Below are positions 13,201 to 23,502 of a DNA stretch of 64,000 nucleotides, one piece after another. The notes beneath the pieces are model-generated. The model was not told the origin of the DNA, did not search any database, and was given only the letters and a program-made list of their open reading frames with translations. The position numbers and the translations under genes are program-made. How positions within the stretch are numbered: the first letter of the stretch is position 1; every line of letters begins with the position of its first letter. The DNA comes from Hormiphora californensis (Eukaryota > Ctenophora > Tentaculata > Cydippida > Pleurobrachiidae): NCBI GenBank assembly GCA_020137815.1, contig CM035352.1, forward strand, positions 8,796,416 to 8,860,415, given 5' to 3'.

Positions 13201-16200
13201 CAAAATAAATCTGGCAGATCTGAAAGTTAAAACACGACGATAGGCCCCTTACTAGAGGAGTTTTATAGCAAGTGAAAGGATACAGATAATGATGGGAGGT
13301 TGTTGGTCGCCAGCCTGTCCCTGGACAAGAGAGTGGTTGTGTTGGGAGACAGTGCCAGAGGTAGGTAGGGGCGAGGGTGCGGGAATTCCCCTAAGATGGG
13401 TTGCACTAGTAGTGTTGTGGCCACCAGCCGTTCGCCTTCCACCAGCAGGTCCAGTCACAGAGGTCGGGGAAATGTTCTGAAAACATGGAATATTAGATTG
13501 ATGATAGGTATGAATCAGAGGGGGGATGAATCAGGGGGGGGATGAATCAGAGGGGGATTCGTGGTATTTTCCTTGCTTCCGGGGCACGGGGAAAGAGGGT
13601 TGAACAAGTATTTTTCTTACCCTCATATCTGCGACACTTCTATGACACACATAACTCGTCGTCTTATGGAACACCAGTAGACTCGAGAATGACCCCAGGA
13701 ATTGTTTCATCTCGATCCAGAAGGATAGAAGAGGGGAAACCTGCTGGATATCCTCTTCTTCCTCTGCCTCCTCAACAACTTCTTCATCTGCTGGAGCGGG
13801 TGGAACCTCAGGAAGATTATCTGGTGTCTTCTTCTTATCTTTCTTCTTCTCTGCTTTCTCAGACTTCTCATCTGCTGTCTTCTTTTTGTCTTCTTTCTTC
13901 TTCTCTCCCTTATCCTTCTCATCTTTCTTAGGTTTTCCACCCTCCTTCTTCTTCTCCTTCTTTTCATCTGTTGCTATCTTTTTGGAGATGGATTTCGTGA
14001 TACATTGACTTGTGTCTGCAACATAGTCACCTAGCATGTCCTCAAAACTGAAAAACCTTGGTATTGAGGGTTACTTTCTTGGATTAGCTTAATCCTAACC
14101 AACATTATAGTTTATATCACCAAAATTACACTTAACATTAACAAAATTGGGAGAACATTATACTTGATACGTTTTCGTGGTACATATTATGCAGTTACAC
14201 CTGATCTGCCACATCGTAACTTATTGTGCAAATCCTAATGTGGCAGAGCGAGCGTGGTTTAATTCTCTATGACAACAGGCTCTTCTCTCTCGATTTCTCT
14301 CTTTCTATCTCTGTTCTTACTTTGGGAATGCACTTGTGACATGTAATAATTTTGGTGTTGTTGCAGCCAGTTCCTTCAGCAGTAGCTCGTGTTTAATTCT
14401 CTGTTGTCGCTGCTGTCGCAGTTGAAACAGCGCTTCAGTCGGCTTTAACTGTTGGCACAAAGGGTGTTACATAAAATATGCTTACGAAATTATCTAAACA
14501 GATTTGAATAATCTTCTTCTTTTTTTTCTTCTTTCTTCGAGAACCCTGATTTACCGGGATACTCGGGAGAAAGGATTTTGCCCAGTAAATCGGGGTGCCC
14601 GGTATATCGGGGTCCGACTGTAGCTCAATCAGCTACTTAAATAATTGCGGCTGATAAAATATTCTCACCTGAACACCCGGTTCTCCGACAGTGAATGGAA
14701 CTGGTTTTGGGGGTGGTATGGCTGTTCTCCTTGTCTCTGTTAACCACACCATGGGTGGAGGTGGACCACTAAAACTAGTTCCACCAACCTCTGCCTTTAT
14801 CTCAGGAACACCTGGTATGGGGGGTGGGGGGGCTTCTCTCTCTCTGAGTTTTATATGAACAACTATTTTAGTTTTATGAACAACAAGCGAGAGGAAGGAG
14901 TTTTAGGAAAATTTAATGAGAAGTATCATCAAAAGGGGATTTTTTAGGAAGTTCTTCGGAGAACCGAGAAGTATATCATATCATCAATTACCAACGGGCT
15001 GATCATCATCAAAACCGATATTGTACGTTCCAAAGATGAGGGAAGGTTCCTTTGTTGCGGGGTTAACTGTAGCGGTGTTGCTAGATACAGATTGGGTAGA
15101 GCTACTCTCCGTCTTACTTTCCTCAGTCCACTTGGGAAGGACACTGCTGATAAGGTTCCACATATCGTCATCACCACGCGATCTGTGAAGTTACCATGGT
15201 AATGCAATGTTACCCATATATGGCAATATTATGGAAGGGTTACTATGGCAACACGGTGGTTTTTATAGGTAGCTATACTTACTTGATATCGATAACCTCT
15301 GGCATCCAGCCAGTTAGCATTTGGATAACAGAAATACCAGCCACCTCACTACCCCTCCTCTCACTACCATAACTGAAAGGAGGTAGTATTCATGATATTG
15401 TCAATATCTAAGTGTTTATTTGCAATTAAAAACAACGGAGTAGGCGTTTGGGTCTATCATGAGGAGACTCCAATCACCAGTAGATGTTTATTGGTGTTTA
15501 TTTGTGTAACTAACAAAACCAACTCACTTGAGGGATGCAACTTTGATGATTGCTTTGGATAGAACAGGAAGCCACAACTCCGTCTCATTCTCACACACGG
15601 GCAGTAGGGGTTTCCCCTCTGCATCAAAAGGTATCTGATCATCAACAATTATCTTTCTCCAGGATCCCATCCAAAATAGTTTCACAGCATACTTTCCAGA
15701 GGCAGAGTGAATGGGAAAGGAGTTGGGAGGTTTTGATCGGGGATAAATGTGGTGCCAGGGCTTCCAGGCGTCACTTCCTCCTGAGATAAAACAGCTTTAG
15801 GAGATCTCAAACAAGCATTAATTCGTCTGAATGAAATCAACCAGCCTCGTGCTTTAGTCATGGAATTTGGAAAAAGAGCTAATTCCTCTCTTTCCCTTTG
15901 ATGATAAATCGAAAAGCAAAGTTTAGGATAAAACAAAATGCTTTACCTACCATTCAAGTCGTTTCGTAGCCCAGGGGGACTGGGGATTTCAGTTTGACAC
16001 AAGAGGGCAATTTCAGTGATAATAGACCGAATGAGTTCACTTTGTTTGAAGATTCCCTGGTTGTTTGTCAGGATTTTCAGTCGACCCGTCTGTTCTGGAT
16101 CTTCTACAACAGTCTGCACCTAATCGGGGTTGACACAAATCGAAACAGAATACAGTGAACAGGAGCAAAGAAACAATATTTTGGACAAATAATTTGGACA

Positions 16201-17149
16201 ATTATATTTGTTTATGGTGAGACAGTTTTGGCTACTGCACGTGGTGAGATGTGAAATATTAATATTTGAACTACTGCACAATGAAATGAATTACCACTTT
16301 GTGTCCTGCAGGTGTTTTTGGTATTGCTGATGATGGTGGGTGTGCTGAACCGACTGTAGCCTGACTCATCCCAATCAAACTCCTTCTCAGGCCTCCAGGA
16401 AGCGCTGACTTCTAATGGCGTGGTGAGTGAATGTAATGTGACAACTGATATGTGCAACTTTCAATTATTGTTCATAGTCCACTTATTTTTAGTTTTGAGC
16501 TATACAATTTAAAAAAGCTCCTGTCACTAACCTTGTCACCCAAGTAATCCCCAGGCCGTCTCCAGGACTCAACTTTCAGGCTTGCCGGCATTTGGATCAA
16601 ACCATCTGGATCTTCGAACAGCTGTAAATGCTAGTTTGTGAGGGTGAGATTGGGTCACAAGTTTCTGACTTTTTAGATTTTCAGAGGTTAGTATTAGTGA
16701 TGACAGAATGTTATTGAAAGCTAAGAGATAAACTCCTTAGGTGTTTACACGAGGCGATGACCCTGTTGCAGCAGATCCGATCTTTTACAGCTTCAAAGAA
16801 CCTAAAGTTACTACTATCTTACCGTTCCGGGTGTCCGGGCAGCCCTGTCACCCTTTCCCTTTTGTTGAACGTCCCATTTCTCATTAGCTAGAGAGGCGTC
16901 ATCCCATTCAGGCCAGATGTTTAGCCGACTGTTTCCGGGTAGAAACTTTACAATGGGGCGACTCTCCATCTGATCTCCACTTCCCCTGTAGATACATGGA
17001 TCAAAACTCAAGACTAACAACCCAGTATAATATAAATTGTATTTGAGATATACGTGATAAAACATTTCACAAGTAACACAACATGTTACTTACTCTTTCT
17101 GGAGAGTGGGTGTTGACGAGGCGACTCTTTCTCGGGAGTTTTTACCCAT
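502..17149 (-). CDS. ADGB: Androglobin, about 27 exons, whole gene
   Basis: This gene encodes androglobin, a chimeric protein with an N-terminal calpain-like cysteine-protease domain, a circularly permuted globin domain split by an IQ motif, and a charged coiled-coil tail. In animals studied it is expressed in ciliated cells and male germ cells and is needed for sperm flagellum formation. I chose the start at 17149-17147 (MGKNSRERVAS) because it is the first ATG in frame with exon 2. Exons from 5' to 3' are about 17149-17094, 16985-16823, 16620-16532, 16411-16295, 16119-15951, 15780-15528, 15372-15283, 15182-14992, 14811-14669, 14448-14321, 14048-13621, 13476-13251, 12978-12789, 12636-11819, 11713-11582, 11471-11309, 11129-11051, 5905-5797, 5614-5533, 5345-5219, 4495-4395, 2299-2188, 2020-1835, 1678-1575, 1469-1246, 1010-827 and 684-502. 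Nearly all phases join, giving about 1,615 residues against about 1,670 in human. The weakest junction is 13476-13251 to 12978-12789. Confidence 0.93.
2783..4154 (+). CDS. Secreted fucolectin (FTP / F5/8-type C) domain protein, 2 exons
   Basis: Exon 1 is 2783-3012 and exon 2 is 3869-4154; the phase joins across AG|GTTGGT and TCATCAG|G. The product is about 171 residues. A signal peptide (LFPPGILLILLLGLAVS) is followed by one eel-fucolectin/tachylectin/pentraxin (FTP) domain. The motif ALDGDTNTYYHSG, then WLELTL and VVVVNR, is the calcium-binding entry and core strand of the family. The C-terminus ends in IAEVMVYG, the usual last strand. Such lectins are secreted and often bind fucose in innate recognition. 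The sequence at the stop (CAGCGTAAGTAA) also resembles a donor, so a further exon is possible. The whole gene lies inside an androglobin intron on the opposite strand, and its own intron holds a foldback element. Confidence 0.85.
3150..3782. mobile_element. Foldback element with TGCGAAT-motif core
   Basis: About 75 bp at the left (TAGCCTTCCCTA, then a run toward GTGCCCCCTAG) recurs inverted at the right end (GGGACAC... TAGGGAAGGCTA). Between them, 3290-3640 is built from loosely repeated TGCGAT/TTGCGAA motifs that are themselves arranged head-to-head. It lies wholly in the intron of the fucolectin-like gene. The superfamily is not assignable; no target duplication is clear. Confidence 0.7.
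4496..5218. other. Androglobin intron, no gene seen
   Basis: Apart from the GA tract I see no coding exon or clear repeat between the androglobin exons ending at 4495 and starting at 5219. Confidence 0.5.
4676..4709. repeat. (GA)n microsatellite
   Basis: A run of GA dinucleotides lies inside a wider purine-rich stretch (4620-4750) in an androglobin intron. It explains the open serine/leucine-rich frames seen on the opposite strand. Confidence 0.9.
6052..7035 (-). CDS. Orphan rhodopsin-class GPCR, intronless, nested in androglobin intron
   Basis: This single-exon gene encodes 327 residues with seven hydrophobic spans. The N-terminus begins MNSTTETTT, with an N-glycosylation site and no signal peptide. 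A cysteine before TM3 (NAFCNIW) can pair with one in loop 2 (RYCDVV). TM6 ends in CNVP, the CWxP position without tryptophan. TM7 has NATLNPCIYY, the NPxxY-type motif. The DRY position at the end of TM3 is changed (SGTRTYCLV), so coupling may be atypical. The ligand cannot be inferred. It lies on the same strand as androglobin inside its largest intron, the usual setting of a retroposed GPCR. Class A assignment is firm and the subfamily unknown. Confidence 0.88.
   Translation of the reverse strand: MNSTTETTTLHYLPLVDDFLGTFLLFCLLFGAPSNFATFIYFKKRLYHDKSSSSTLYAFITATDTVTCFLASPVIITLYRDRKPGLFASNAFCNIWGPFWEAQPYFSVFLVLLLSGTRTYCLVKPLAVPPSKRTLTIIIAGYYAFLLTRFIAGSQLAGSYIYSATDGYPFNHIEPEWFRYCDVVAAITLLSLPILPVTTCCAVSVISVRRSQRLSKASRRKVRATNTIIILTCLYIICNVPVVLNNVRLAIIIFKGRDVITNELVRTYSWVTVYILSVVLNATLNPCIYYCRFSRLRKDVTSKIGSRLNFNKNTGVNVATRFSSTSV
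7201..7267. repeat. (GA)n microsatellite
   Basis: About 33 nearly perfect GA units lie just upstream of the nested GPCR start (on its strand a CT tract), so it may sit in its promoter region. Confidence 0.95.
8534..9191. mobile_element. Insertion present only in copy 1 of the tandem duplication
   Basis: Copy 2 reads straight from AGGAGAGTATAACA into GATTAATAACTTTC at 10434-10460, whereas copy 1 carries about 660 extra bases there. The insert contains two elements. One is a 188-bp MITE (8542-8729) with near-perfect 27-bp inverted ends (TATAAACTCTGGCCACTGGC) and GC-rich internal hairpins. The other (about 8733-9190) is bounded by TATATACCCTGCT and its inverse. Comparison with the empty site makes the insertion certain; the families are unnamed. 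Confidence 0.85.
8542..8729. mobile_element. GC-hairpin MITE, family A copy 1
   Basis: Terminal inverted repeats end in CTGGCGCGTTAT on the left and ATAACGTGCCAG on the right. Inside are hairpins CTCCCAGCGCGCCGCTGGGAG and TTTATCCGCC... GGCGGATAAA. A related copy lies at about 36525-36719. A non-autonomous DNA transposon is the simplest reading. Confidence 0.8.
11051..12636 (-). CDS. ADGB: Androglobin exons 14-17: permuted globin, IQ motif, start of C-terminal domain
   Basis: The large exon at 12636-11819 starts with a beta-rich segment (LKVPGKLEIVNYRW), then the first part of the permuted globin. It then has an IQ motif reading ANTIQRHFRGHHVRKR and the helix LLQDSWGRLEGDVLNHG. An IQ motif placed inside a rearranged globin is diagnostic of androglobin and is its calmodulin-binding site. 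The next exons carry KDDREKIVYFADHH followed by NWFIMAK, CLRLRVIDNDNGNEVPTI with PHLYTPNKYGYTVMVEG, and AAGKYRLRLIG. These align in order with the vertebrate protein. The donor at 11050 opens a 5.1-kb intron that holds a GPCR gene and a tandem duplication. Confidence 0.92.
12789..14811 (-). CDS. ADGB: Androglobin exons 9-13: linker and pre-globin region
   Basis: Exon 9 is proline-rich (GPPPPMVWLTETRR). Exon 10 is a short basic helix. Exon 11 (14048-13621) holds a long lysine/glutamate tract and then WIEMKQFLGSFSSLLVFHKT, which matches the vertebrate segment ending in IYIFHKPSSY. The exon at 12978-12789 carries NPIEMLVSFTAMSHW, matching the vertebrate KPIELLVCFSALVRW. The exon at 13476-13251 is the least certain part of the model. 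It is open in the needed frame and flanked by AG and GT, but it resembles no remembered androglobin sequence. It joins the next exon in frame only if that exon starts at about 12978. Confidence 0.75.
14540..14625. mobile_element. Short MITE, CAGTCGGACCCCGATTTACC family
   Basis: The right end reads ATCGGGGTCCGACTGTA and the left half carries GATTTACCGGGATACTCGG. This motif family recurs at about 19340-19432, 42440-42606, 54476-54637 and 56164-56232. Ends beginning CAGTCGGACC with TA flanks are typical of pogo/Tigger-type Tc1-mariner derivatives; that assignment is inference. Confidence 0.7.
14992..17149 (-). CDS. ADGB: Androglobin exons 1-8: N-terminal calpain-like domain
   Basis: Exon 2 carries the family signature LNIWPEWDDASLANEKWD and exon 3 reads LFEDPDGLIQMPASLKVESW, both matching the conserved androglobin N-terminus. 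Exon 5 carries SELIRSIITEIALL. Exon 6 (15780-15528) carries WKPWHHIY and then GKYAVKLFWMGSWRKIIVDD, the core of the calpain-like fold in this family. Exon 7 has MLTGWMPEVID, matching the vertebrate ALTGWLPEVI segment. Exon 8 is a polar linker. I cannot judge from sequence alone whether the protease is catalytically active. The promoter must lie in the 132 bp between this start and the kinase stop codon at 17282. Confidence 0.92.
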
Positions 17150-17281
17150 ATCCAAGTCCCTAGTTCATCTTCCTATATCAGGTTCATTTGTCGAGTTAAA
17201 GTTTACGACAGACACAAATTTATGACTGACTGCACATATATAAAAACAATGTTGTAGTACAACTTGTACCGATTATTCTTC

Positions 17282-20266
17282 TCAAGAAGTTAAATTCTGT
17301 GTCAAAACCACAAACTGATCATCTGCCCCAAATATTCTCATCGCAAGAGCCCCACTAGTCTTCCCATGAACCACCTTGGGTGCTTCCTCTCCCCTTCCAT
17401 ATTGTAAAACAGTCTGCGAGGGGCTCAACAGTAGCAGGGTAGACTGGAGAGTCACCGCTACATCAACAACCATTTCAGGACATGGAATTCGAGCGAGTTT
17501 GTTGCCCTGGTGACCAAGTTGTTTGTGATCGTTACTACCAGCACTCCATGCAGCCCCCTCACAAAGAATCACTGTGTGAGTATATGAGAGAGCTATCCTC
17601 TCTACTCTTCTACCTGATACAGTACTTCTCATAAATGAGAGAGTCTCAGGAGGTGTGACGTCATGGAAAGTGGGGAGGAGAAGTTTATTTGAGTAGTTGT
17701 GGCCGGTGCACCACATTTCATTGGATGTTGTGAAGAAGATAGTACAATCTGGACCTGCGATGATTTCCCTGATTTTAATGTCTTCAGTGAGATCAGCCAC
17801 TTTCAGGGGTGATGTGAGGTTGTCCCGGGTGCCGTGCCCCAGTCTCCCATCGTAACCTGGGAAGGGGGTTGTTAGCTTCCCAATATCAAAGTACACTATC
17901 AAATACCTCACCGTGTTGTGGTCTATCGGTTAGAACATAACAAGAGGAAGGAGAATCTAGCCCTTCTTTTACAACACTGGGGATGCAGTAAGAGAAATCA
18001 AAACTCACCTAGTCCCCACGTCAAAAGTTCTCCCTCGGCAGTAAGGACTGCAACGTGCTGATTTCCACAGGTCACCTTCACAACATCCCACCCGAAGAGG
18101 CTTTGTACCACACTAGGTCGAGGTGAGTCCAGAGGGTTAGTATGGCCTAGCCCGCAACACCCCAATATGTTACTACCCAAACTGTACAGGACCTGGGGGA
18201 TTGGGTGGGTGGTTATAAGAGAGTTGGGTGGGGTAGTTATTAGGGAGTTGTGTGGGTGCATATTAGGGAGTTGGGTGAGTGGTTATTAAGGGTTCTAAGG
18301 GACTCAGTGAATTGTCAACTAATTGATCAACTAAATGCTTACACTTTTATCAGTGGTAAACAATGTAAAATCATCTCCACAGGAGCAGGTAGCAGCTGGT
18401 GATTCCGTTTCCACGTTACCCAAACTGTAACCTCCCTCTCCATCTTCTGTAATTGATAATGGGTGATAATTTCGGGAATCGGGATGGGAGTAGGTCAGTA
18501 GGGTTATTTTGGTAGTTTAAATATTATCTTTAGGCTCACCCAATCTCACTAATAGGGTTGGTGCTAGCAAGGCGATAACTATTCTCTCTTATCGGCCTTA
18601 TCTCCAACCCTCACCTGTCTCCTCCTACCTCCAACCCTCAAATACCAAAACCCTCACCTGTCTCGGATGTCCAGGAGCACTCCACCAGTCGATTATCCTC
18701 AGTAACAGCAGCCATTGTATACAAACCCACAGACATGGTCCGAACACCCCCTGGTACAGCCAACTCTGACTTCTTATCCGATACCAGACAGTAATGGTGA
18801 AGGGTGTCCGTTCTCCGCCTCTCGTCCTGGTCAAGTTGCAGTTGTCCTACAGTTGTGTGCAGGGCTACCACGTGACGGACTATCACAGGTGTTTTGAGGA
18901 TCTCACTGGGTCTTGGACGTAGCGCAGGGTCTGGGGAATGGTACGTGTTACGTTTCTATAAAGTAACAAAGCAATAACATGAATAAGACAACTGCACAGT
19001 TACCCCCCTCCCCCTTGCCGGTAGCGGCCTGAGTGTGCAGCTATCTCACCTAGGTTTAAAAGATGGTGAACTAGTGAGGATTGGGGGTATTCAGCAAGAG
19101 GGGCGACATCAAAGCTCCCTGACATGATCAGTTGAACCAACTGGGGTAGGTTGGCTGCATCAAATGCCCGCTTTCGTGCAATCATCTCGTATAAAACACA
19201 CCCCAACGCCCAGATATCACTGGCTTGGTCGTAAGGTTTGGCGGAGCAGAGTTGGGGTGAGAGGTAGCAGGGGGATCCGACTACCGAATCGGCTTTACTG
19301 CGAGATACCAACACCTGGGAACAGGGTTGGGGGTTATTCGCATTGTTATCGGGGTCAAGTACTGTTAATTTCCTATATTGGGGGATTTATCCTCCCGGTA
19401 AGTCGGGGTTCTGGTAAATTGAGGTCCGACGCGACTATACCTTGGAAATTCCAAAATCTCCCAATTTGGCGATGACCCTTCGTTTGCACAGTAGAATGTT
19501 CTGTGTTTTCAGGTCTCTGTGTAGTATGTTCTTGCTGTGTATGTATTCCAGAGCAAGACAGACCTGGGTAAACTTGTGCAAAACCTGCAATAAAAAGAAT
19601 TTACCAACTGCCTGGTACAAAACGTCAAAACAGTGGTGGCCCCAGCTGGAGGTCGATGGTGGGGGTGGCCCCGGGCCAGTGGCCAAAAATCAGTGCTGGG
19701 GCCAGTGGGGCCATCCCTGGTACAACATGACAATAAATTCTGGTTTCAAAGTATGTTTCCAAACCTCTTTCTCCGGCAGGCTTTCCTTCAGTGCCCCCAA
19801 GTAATCAGCTAGAGTCCCCCCGGCAGCGTATTCCATTGATATGGTCAGGGTGTGAGAGGTAACGGTTGAGGAATAGTAACCAATAACGTGGGGGTGGTGG
19901 AGAACAGAAATAACTTTAACCTGCAGAGCTAAACACCATTAGGGGGATACTTAGTATGAGTATTAGAGAGGAGCTAAACACCATTAGCTGCGGCAAGTTG
20001 AGAGCTGTAACCATTTCTCGCTGTTTTTATAAATCGAGCGAAAGAACTCAGTTTGTTCACAACCAAGTTGCAGTATCTAACACATCACTTATAATACCAA
20101 CCTCGTTTACAGCAGACTGCCTCTCTGAAAGACTCATCTCGTTTACAGGGATCTCCTTCTTGATAAAGTGTCTCCCATCCTCGGTACTACACAAATGTAC
20201 CACTCCATAGGCACCCCTACCAACCACTCTGATAGGCGTTCCTCTTTCGTAGTGGGACATTGACAC
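17282..20266 (-). CDS. NIMA-related kinase with C-terminal RCC1 propeller (Nek8/Nek9 type), 8 exons
   Basis: Exons are about 20266-20102, 19921-19770, 19586-19442, 19318-19050, 18931-18658, 18449-18343, 18194-18009 and 17862-17282, giving about 620 residues. The kinase lies at residues 1-260: glycine loop [13 protein letters not shown], catalytic loop [18 protein letters not shown], then [13 protein letters not shown] and [12 protein letters not shown]. The rest holds RCC1-type blades ([38 protein letters not shown]). GTLADYL and the T-loop resemble Nek8 more than Nek9. Nek8 is a ciliary kinase of the inversin compartment in vertebrates. Human Nek8 has about 690 residues, so this propeller is somewhat short. 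The gene lies head-to-tail with androglobin (132 bp) and with the upstream gene (182 bp). Confidence 0.88.
19340..19432. mobile_element. Degenerate MITE, CAGTCGGACCCCGATTTACC family
   Basis: An intron of the kinase gene contains GGGGTCAAGTACTGTTAATTT, TCCTCCCGGTAAGTCGGGG and GTAAATTGAGGTCCGAC, matching the 3' half of the longer copy at 42440-42606. Confidence 0.65.
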
Positions 20267-20448
20267 AGCAATGTGGGAGCTACATCATGGGAGATTGGAG
20301 ATATGTGAAACCTATACTCCACCCATATTTTAGGTGCCAATCCACAATGAAACAAACACAATTCAGATATCTAAAAAGTTTCAAAATTAAATATATTTTA
20401 ACGTTCAAACGGTAAATAACTTAGTTTTTCTTTCCCATCCATTTAATT

Positions 20449-22061
20449 TCAAAGCCCCAACAACCTTTCCCGATGCCCCTTTTTAATTGTCTCAGCCCTT
20501 TTTAACAACGAGTTTTTCCTTTTCTGGTACTCCTCAGTCGCTGTGATATCAACAAACAAGGGTTCTGCATCCTCCTCTTTGTTCTCTCCCTCCTCATCTC
20601 CCTCACTCCCCGCCCCGATCACACCCAGGCTCTGTGAGGTAGTGGGGAAGGAGAGATCATCATCGAATATGCTATACGCATCAAAGGGGTCATTTGCAGT
20701 GGATCCCCGCGGTCCAATGTACACATCTGCAGTTGTTCGCCTTGCCGCACTGGCTGAGAATATGGTCCGAGTCTCACGGTAGGCCTTCTTCGCTTTAAGT
20801 TCATCCAATATTTTATCTAGCGAGTGAGCGTGTCGTTCGGAGCTGTTTAACATTTCCCAGTGAAGGTCCTCGATTAGTGCGTTTTGCTTTTCCAGATCTT
20901 TCTTAGAGATAAGAGGAGGGACCACCATGTTTGACGGTTCACTAGCAGCCGTCCCAGGTCGAGAGGGAATACTAGGGGATATCTGGGAGACTTCAGTTCT
21001 CGCCTCGGGCTCTGGTGATGCTTTGTGTTTAGACATTTGACCACTTCGTGATAGTGCGATGATGTTGTTAGAGTGACGCAATACCTGACGGATGTCTCTA
21101 AAGGAGGACCTACTTTCCACCTCGACCGCTTTCTGCACTGTTGATTCTATTATTTTACCCCGCTCTTTGGTTTTTGGGGGTTGGCCCGCTCTGATTGCCC
21201 GTGATATGAGAGCTTTATAGTCTTTGTCAAGCTGGGTCTTGATTTTTTCGTCGTGTGTAAAGAGAAAATTGTAAAAGTTATCGATTTTGTACAACATTTG
21301 GCTATCTTTTGCGGTCCCTGAGTTTAGTTCCCCGTGTATAGAGATGTTTGAGATGTATGTGGATAGGGGGATGATATCAAAGAATTCGTACAGTTGCAGT
21401 CGGCCAGCGATATCAACCTCATCTCGCATCTTTTTCAGTTGATGTTGCAGCTTCAGTGGGGCTATCGATCGGCCACAATGCTTCAGGATCCTAAAATAAT
21501 CCAATTTTAGAAATTATTATAACCTGGCTGACTCAAACAAGGCACAACCACGGGCACAGCTCCTTACCTAAATATGGTGTGATCATCAGCTGGCATTCCT
21601 TCCATGTCCTCACTCTCGTAGGCTTCAAACAGTGACCTAATCTCCCCCAGTTCTGAGAACCCAACCTTCCTGGTAACCAGGAGTTGGAGGGCCTTCCGGA
21701 TTACTTGAGTGTTATACTCTGCACTGTAGACGTTGTGGGTCCTGTGGAGAGCCTGCATGGAGGATAAGATATTAGCTCCGTATCTTGCAGCTCAGTCATA
21801 TTGAATGAAATGAATTGCCGACTTGGCCATTTAAGATCATATATGTTGACCTAAAGTGTTATATAATTATAATTAAGGACCTACCTGATTCGCAAGCTTG
21901 CTCAGTAACATGTTATCAATAGCATCGACAGCATAAAACTTCGTCTTGGGATCACACGGTTTGAGGTAGCGTAATAAGACATCTCGCTGCATCCCTAGAG
22001 CCATCGAGAGGCGCCTCACCTCCTGTAGATGGAGCCTATCTCTGAACTTGGGATATGTCAT
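20449..22061 (-). CDS. Unrecognised protein with degenerate EF-hand-like region, 3 exons
   Basis: Exons are 22061-21885, about 21752-21567, and 21490-20449; phases join (ATTTAG then GATCCTG restores TIFRILKHCG). The product is about 467 residues. Residues 1-60 are helical (LHLQEVRRLSMALGMQ). Residues 80-160 have the spacing of paired EF-hands (GEIRSLFEAYESED, then ILKHCGRSIAP and GRLQLYEFFDIIPL), but the loops lack a full set of calcium ligands. The remainder is low-complexity and coiled (KKDLEKQNALIEDLHWEML), with an acidic tract EGDEEGENKEEDAE and a basic end. There is no signal peptide or membrane span. I do not recognise the family. Its tight head-to-tail position before a Nek8-like kinase and androglobin hints at a ciliary role, which is inference only. 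Confidence 0.72.
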
Positions 22062-22526
22062 GTTCTGACAGCTAGGGGCAATATAATGACGTTATTCTCT
22101 TTGGAAATGAAATTAACTCTTGGCATCAGCGCCCTAGTGGGCTTTACTTGTCTTGCTCGACTCTGTTTCACCACGCTCTACAACGTAAATGGGTGATTAG
22201 TGATTACTGATTTCGTAACCAATAATTCTCTTTGATCTGTCTCGGCAGTGCTGGCCATGTGTTTACTTTGGCTGGTTAGGTGTGAAGTACCGCACCACGG
22301 CCCTGTGTCAATCGGATATGATCATCAATAAGTTTACCGATACCTACGTTCAACGTTGTTAACACGTGTGTCATTTACTTCCGTTCCATCTCTCACTCTA
22401 TATATCTGTATTAATTCTCTCTATCTCTCTCTCACTCTCCTTCTACCTCTCTCACTCTCCCTTTCAGCCTCTCTTATAACCCACTGCCTCTCTCAATAAA
22501 CAATCACTTATCACTATCTAGATAGT
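22062..22526. promoter_or_regulatory. Divergent intergenic region, probable bidirectional promoter
   Basis: The 465 bp between the start codons of the EF-hand-like gene (-) and the sushi gene (+) must hold both promoters. A CT-rich tract (22390-22490, CTCTCTATCTCTCTCTCACTC) precedes the sushi gene start. I see no firm TATA box. Confidence 0.5.
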
Positions 22527-23411
22527 ATGTTGGTTTTGTTACTACTGTCTGTCTTGATTTGCCCCTCCTTTGGTACTGAAATCCCCTGGAGTACTTCAGT
22601 CAATGGAAGTGAGGTTCTACTGTACTACCCTCAAGTTGAGGATGGGACTCCACCTAAATTTGCCTTTGTGGACAGCGATGGAACGCAGCATCTGTGCATT
22701 CAGTACAGTGTAGTCACGAATAAGATCAAAGTGGACGCAGAGGTTGATCTAGACGTCTGTAAGTTGAATATTTGCTTTACAGAATAACGCCATGCACCAG
22801 GCACCTATTTCAAACAATAATTGAGTGGATCAAAAGTTCATTATAAAAGATTAATTGTTAAATTGACCATGATTAATTAATTATTAATCCCTCCCAGATT
22901 CGCACGAGGAAGTGTTCGAATTTACAATGACTGCTACAACATACTGGAGATTTGTTTTTGACGATACCCGCCTAGTAGTGAGGGTTAGCAGTTTTGCGAA
23001 CGGCTCCCCCTCAACTGACAAGGCATTACCATACAGTGAATTCAGTTACTCATATGACTTACTGGAAACCACCACTAGACTTTACTTTTATACGGATGGA
23101 TGGTACATCTGGATTCCATGTATGTCTCACCTATGTCTCAAATGTTTGAAAATGTATCGCGACAAAATTAAAATCTTATCAATCATCAAACTTAGGCTGC
23201 TATACTGTATTTCAACTAGTCAACTACTGTTATGTTTCAGCTAATGACTGTGCCGAGCTATCACCACCATTGAACGGTTATATCAGCACGACAGAAGTTA
23301 CTGAGGGGACTGTGGTCACTGTAGCCTGTGATGAAGGACATACCTTGATAGGGAGCTCGAGTTTGACCTGTAATTCATGTGTTTGGAGCCATGAGGTGCC
23401 AAGCTGCGTTG
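22527..23411 (+). CDS. Secreted protein with CCP/sushi domain, exons 1-3
   Basis: Exons 22527-22758, 22898-23119 and 23241-23411 join in phase. A signal peptide (MLVLLLLSVLICPSFG) is followed by about 130 residues of a probable beta-sandwich of unknown family (ending TTRLYFYTDGWYIWIP). Exon 3 is one complete CCP module: DCAELSPPLNGYISTTEV, VACDEGHTLIG, LTCNSCVWS, PSCV, with four cysteines and the conserved tryptophan. CCP modules mediate extracellular protein contacts, as in complement and adhesion proteins. Exon 3 ends in phase 1 at a good donor. The gene either ends by read-through (stop at 23510-23512, with AATAAA at 23483) or continues past the foldback element to 27452-27564. Confidence 0.8.
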
Positions 23412-23502
23412 GTAAGGGCATCGATTTAATTAAGGAAAATGGCATTGTAAGTTGTGGAGCACTTCATGCACTCAAAATTCACAATAAACGGTTTAACTTT
23501 AA

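Noticed and set aside
13289-13480. Plus-strand frame opposite the uncertain androglobin exon (DGRLLVASLSLD-like)
   Set aside because: It looks faintly WD40-like in one frame but has no neighbours or splice support on that strand.
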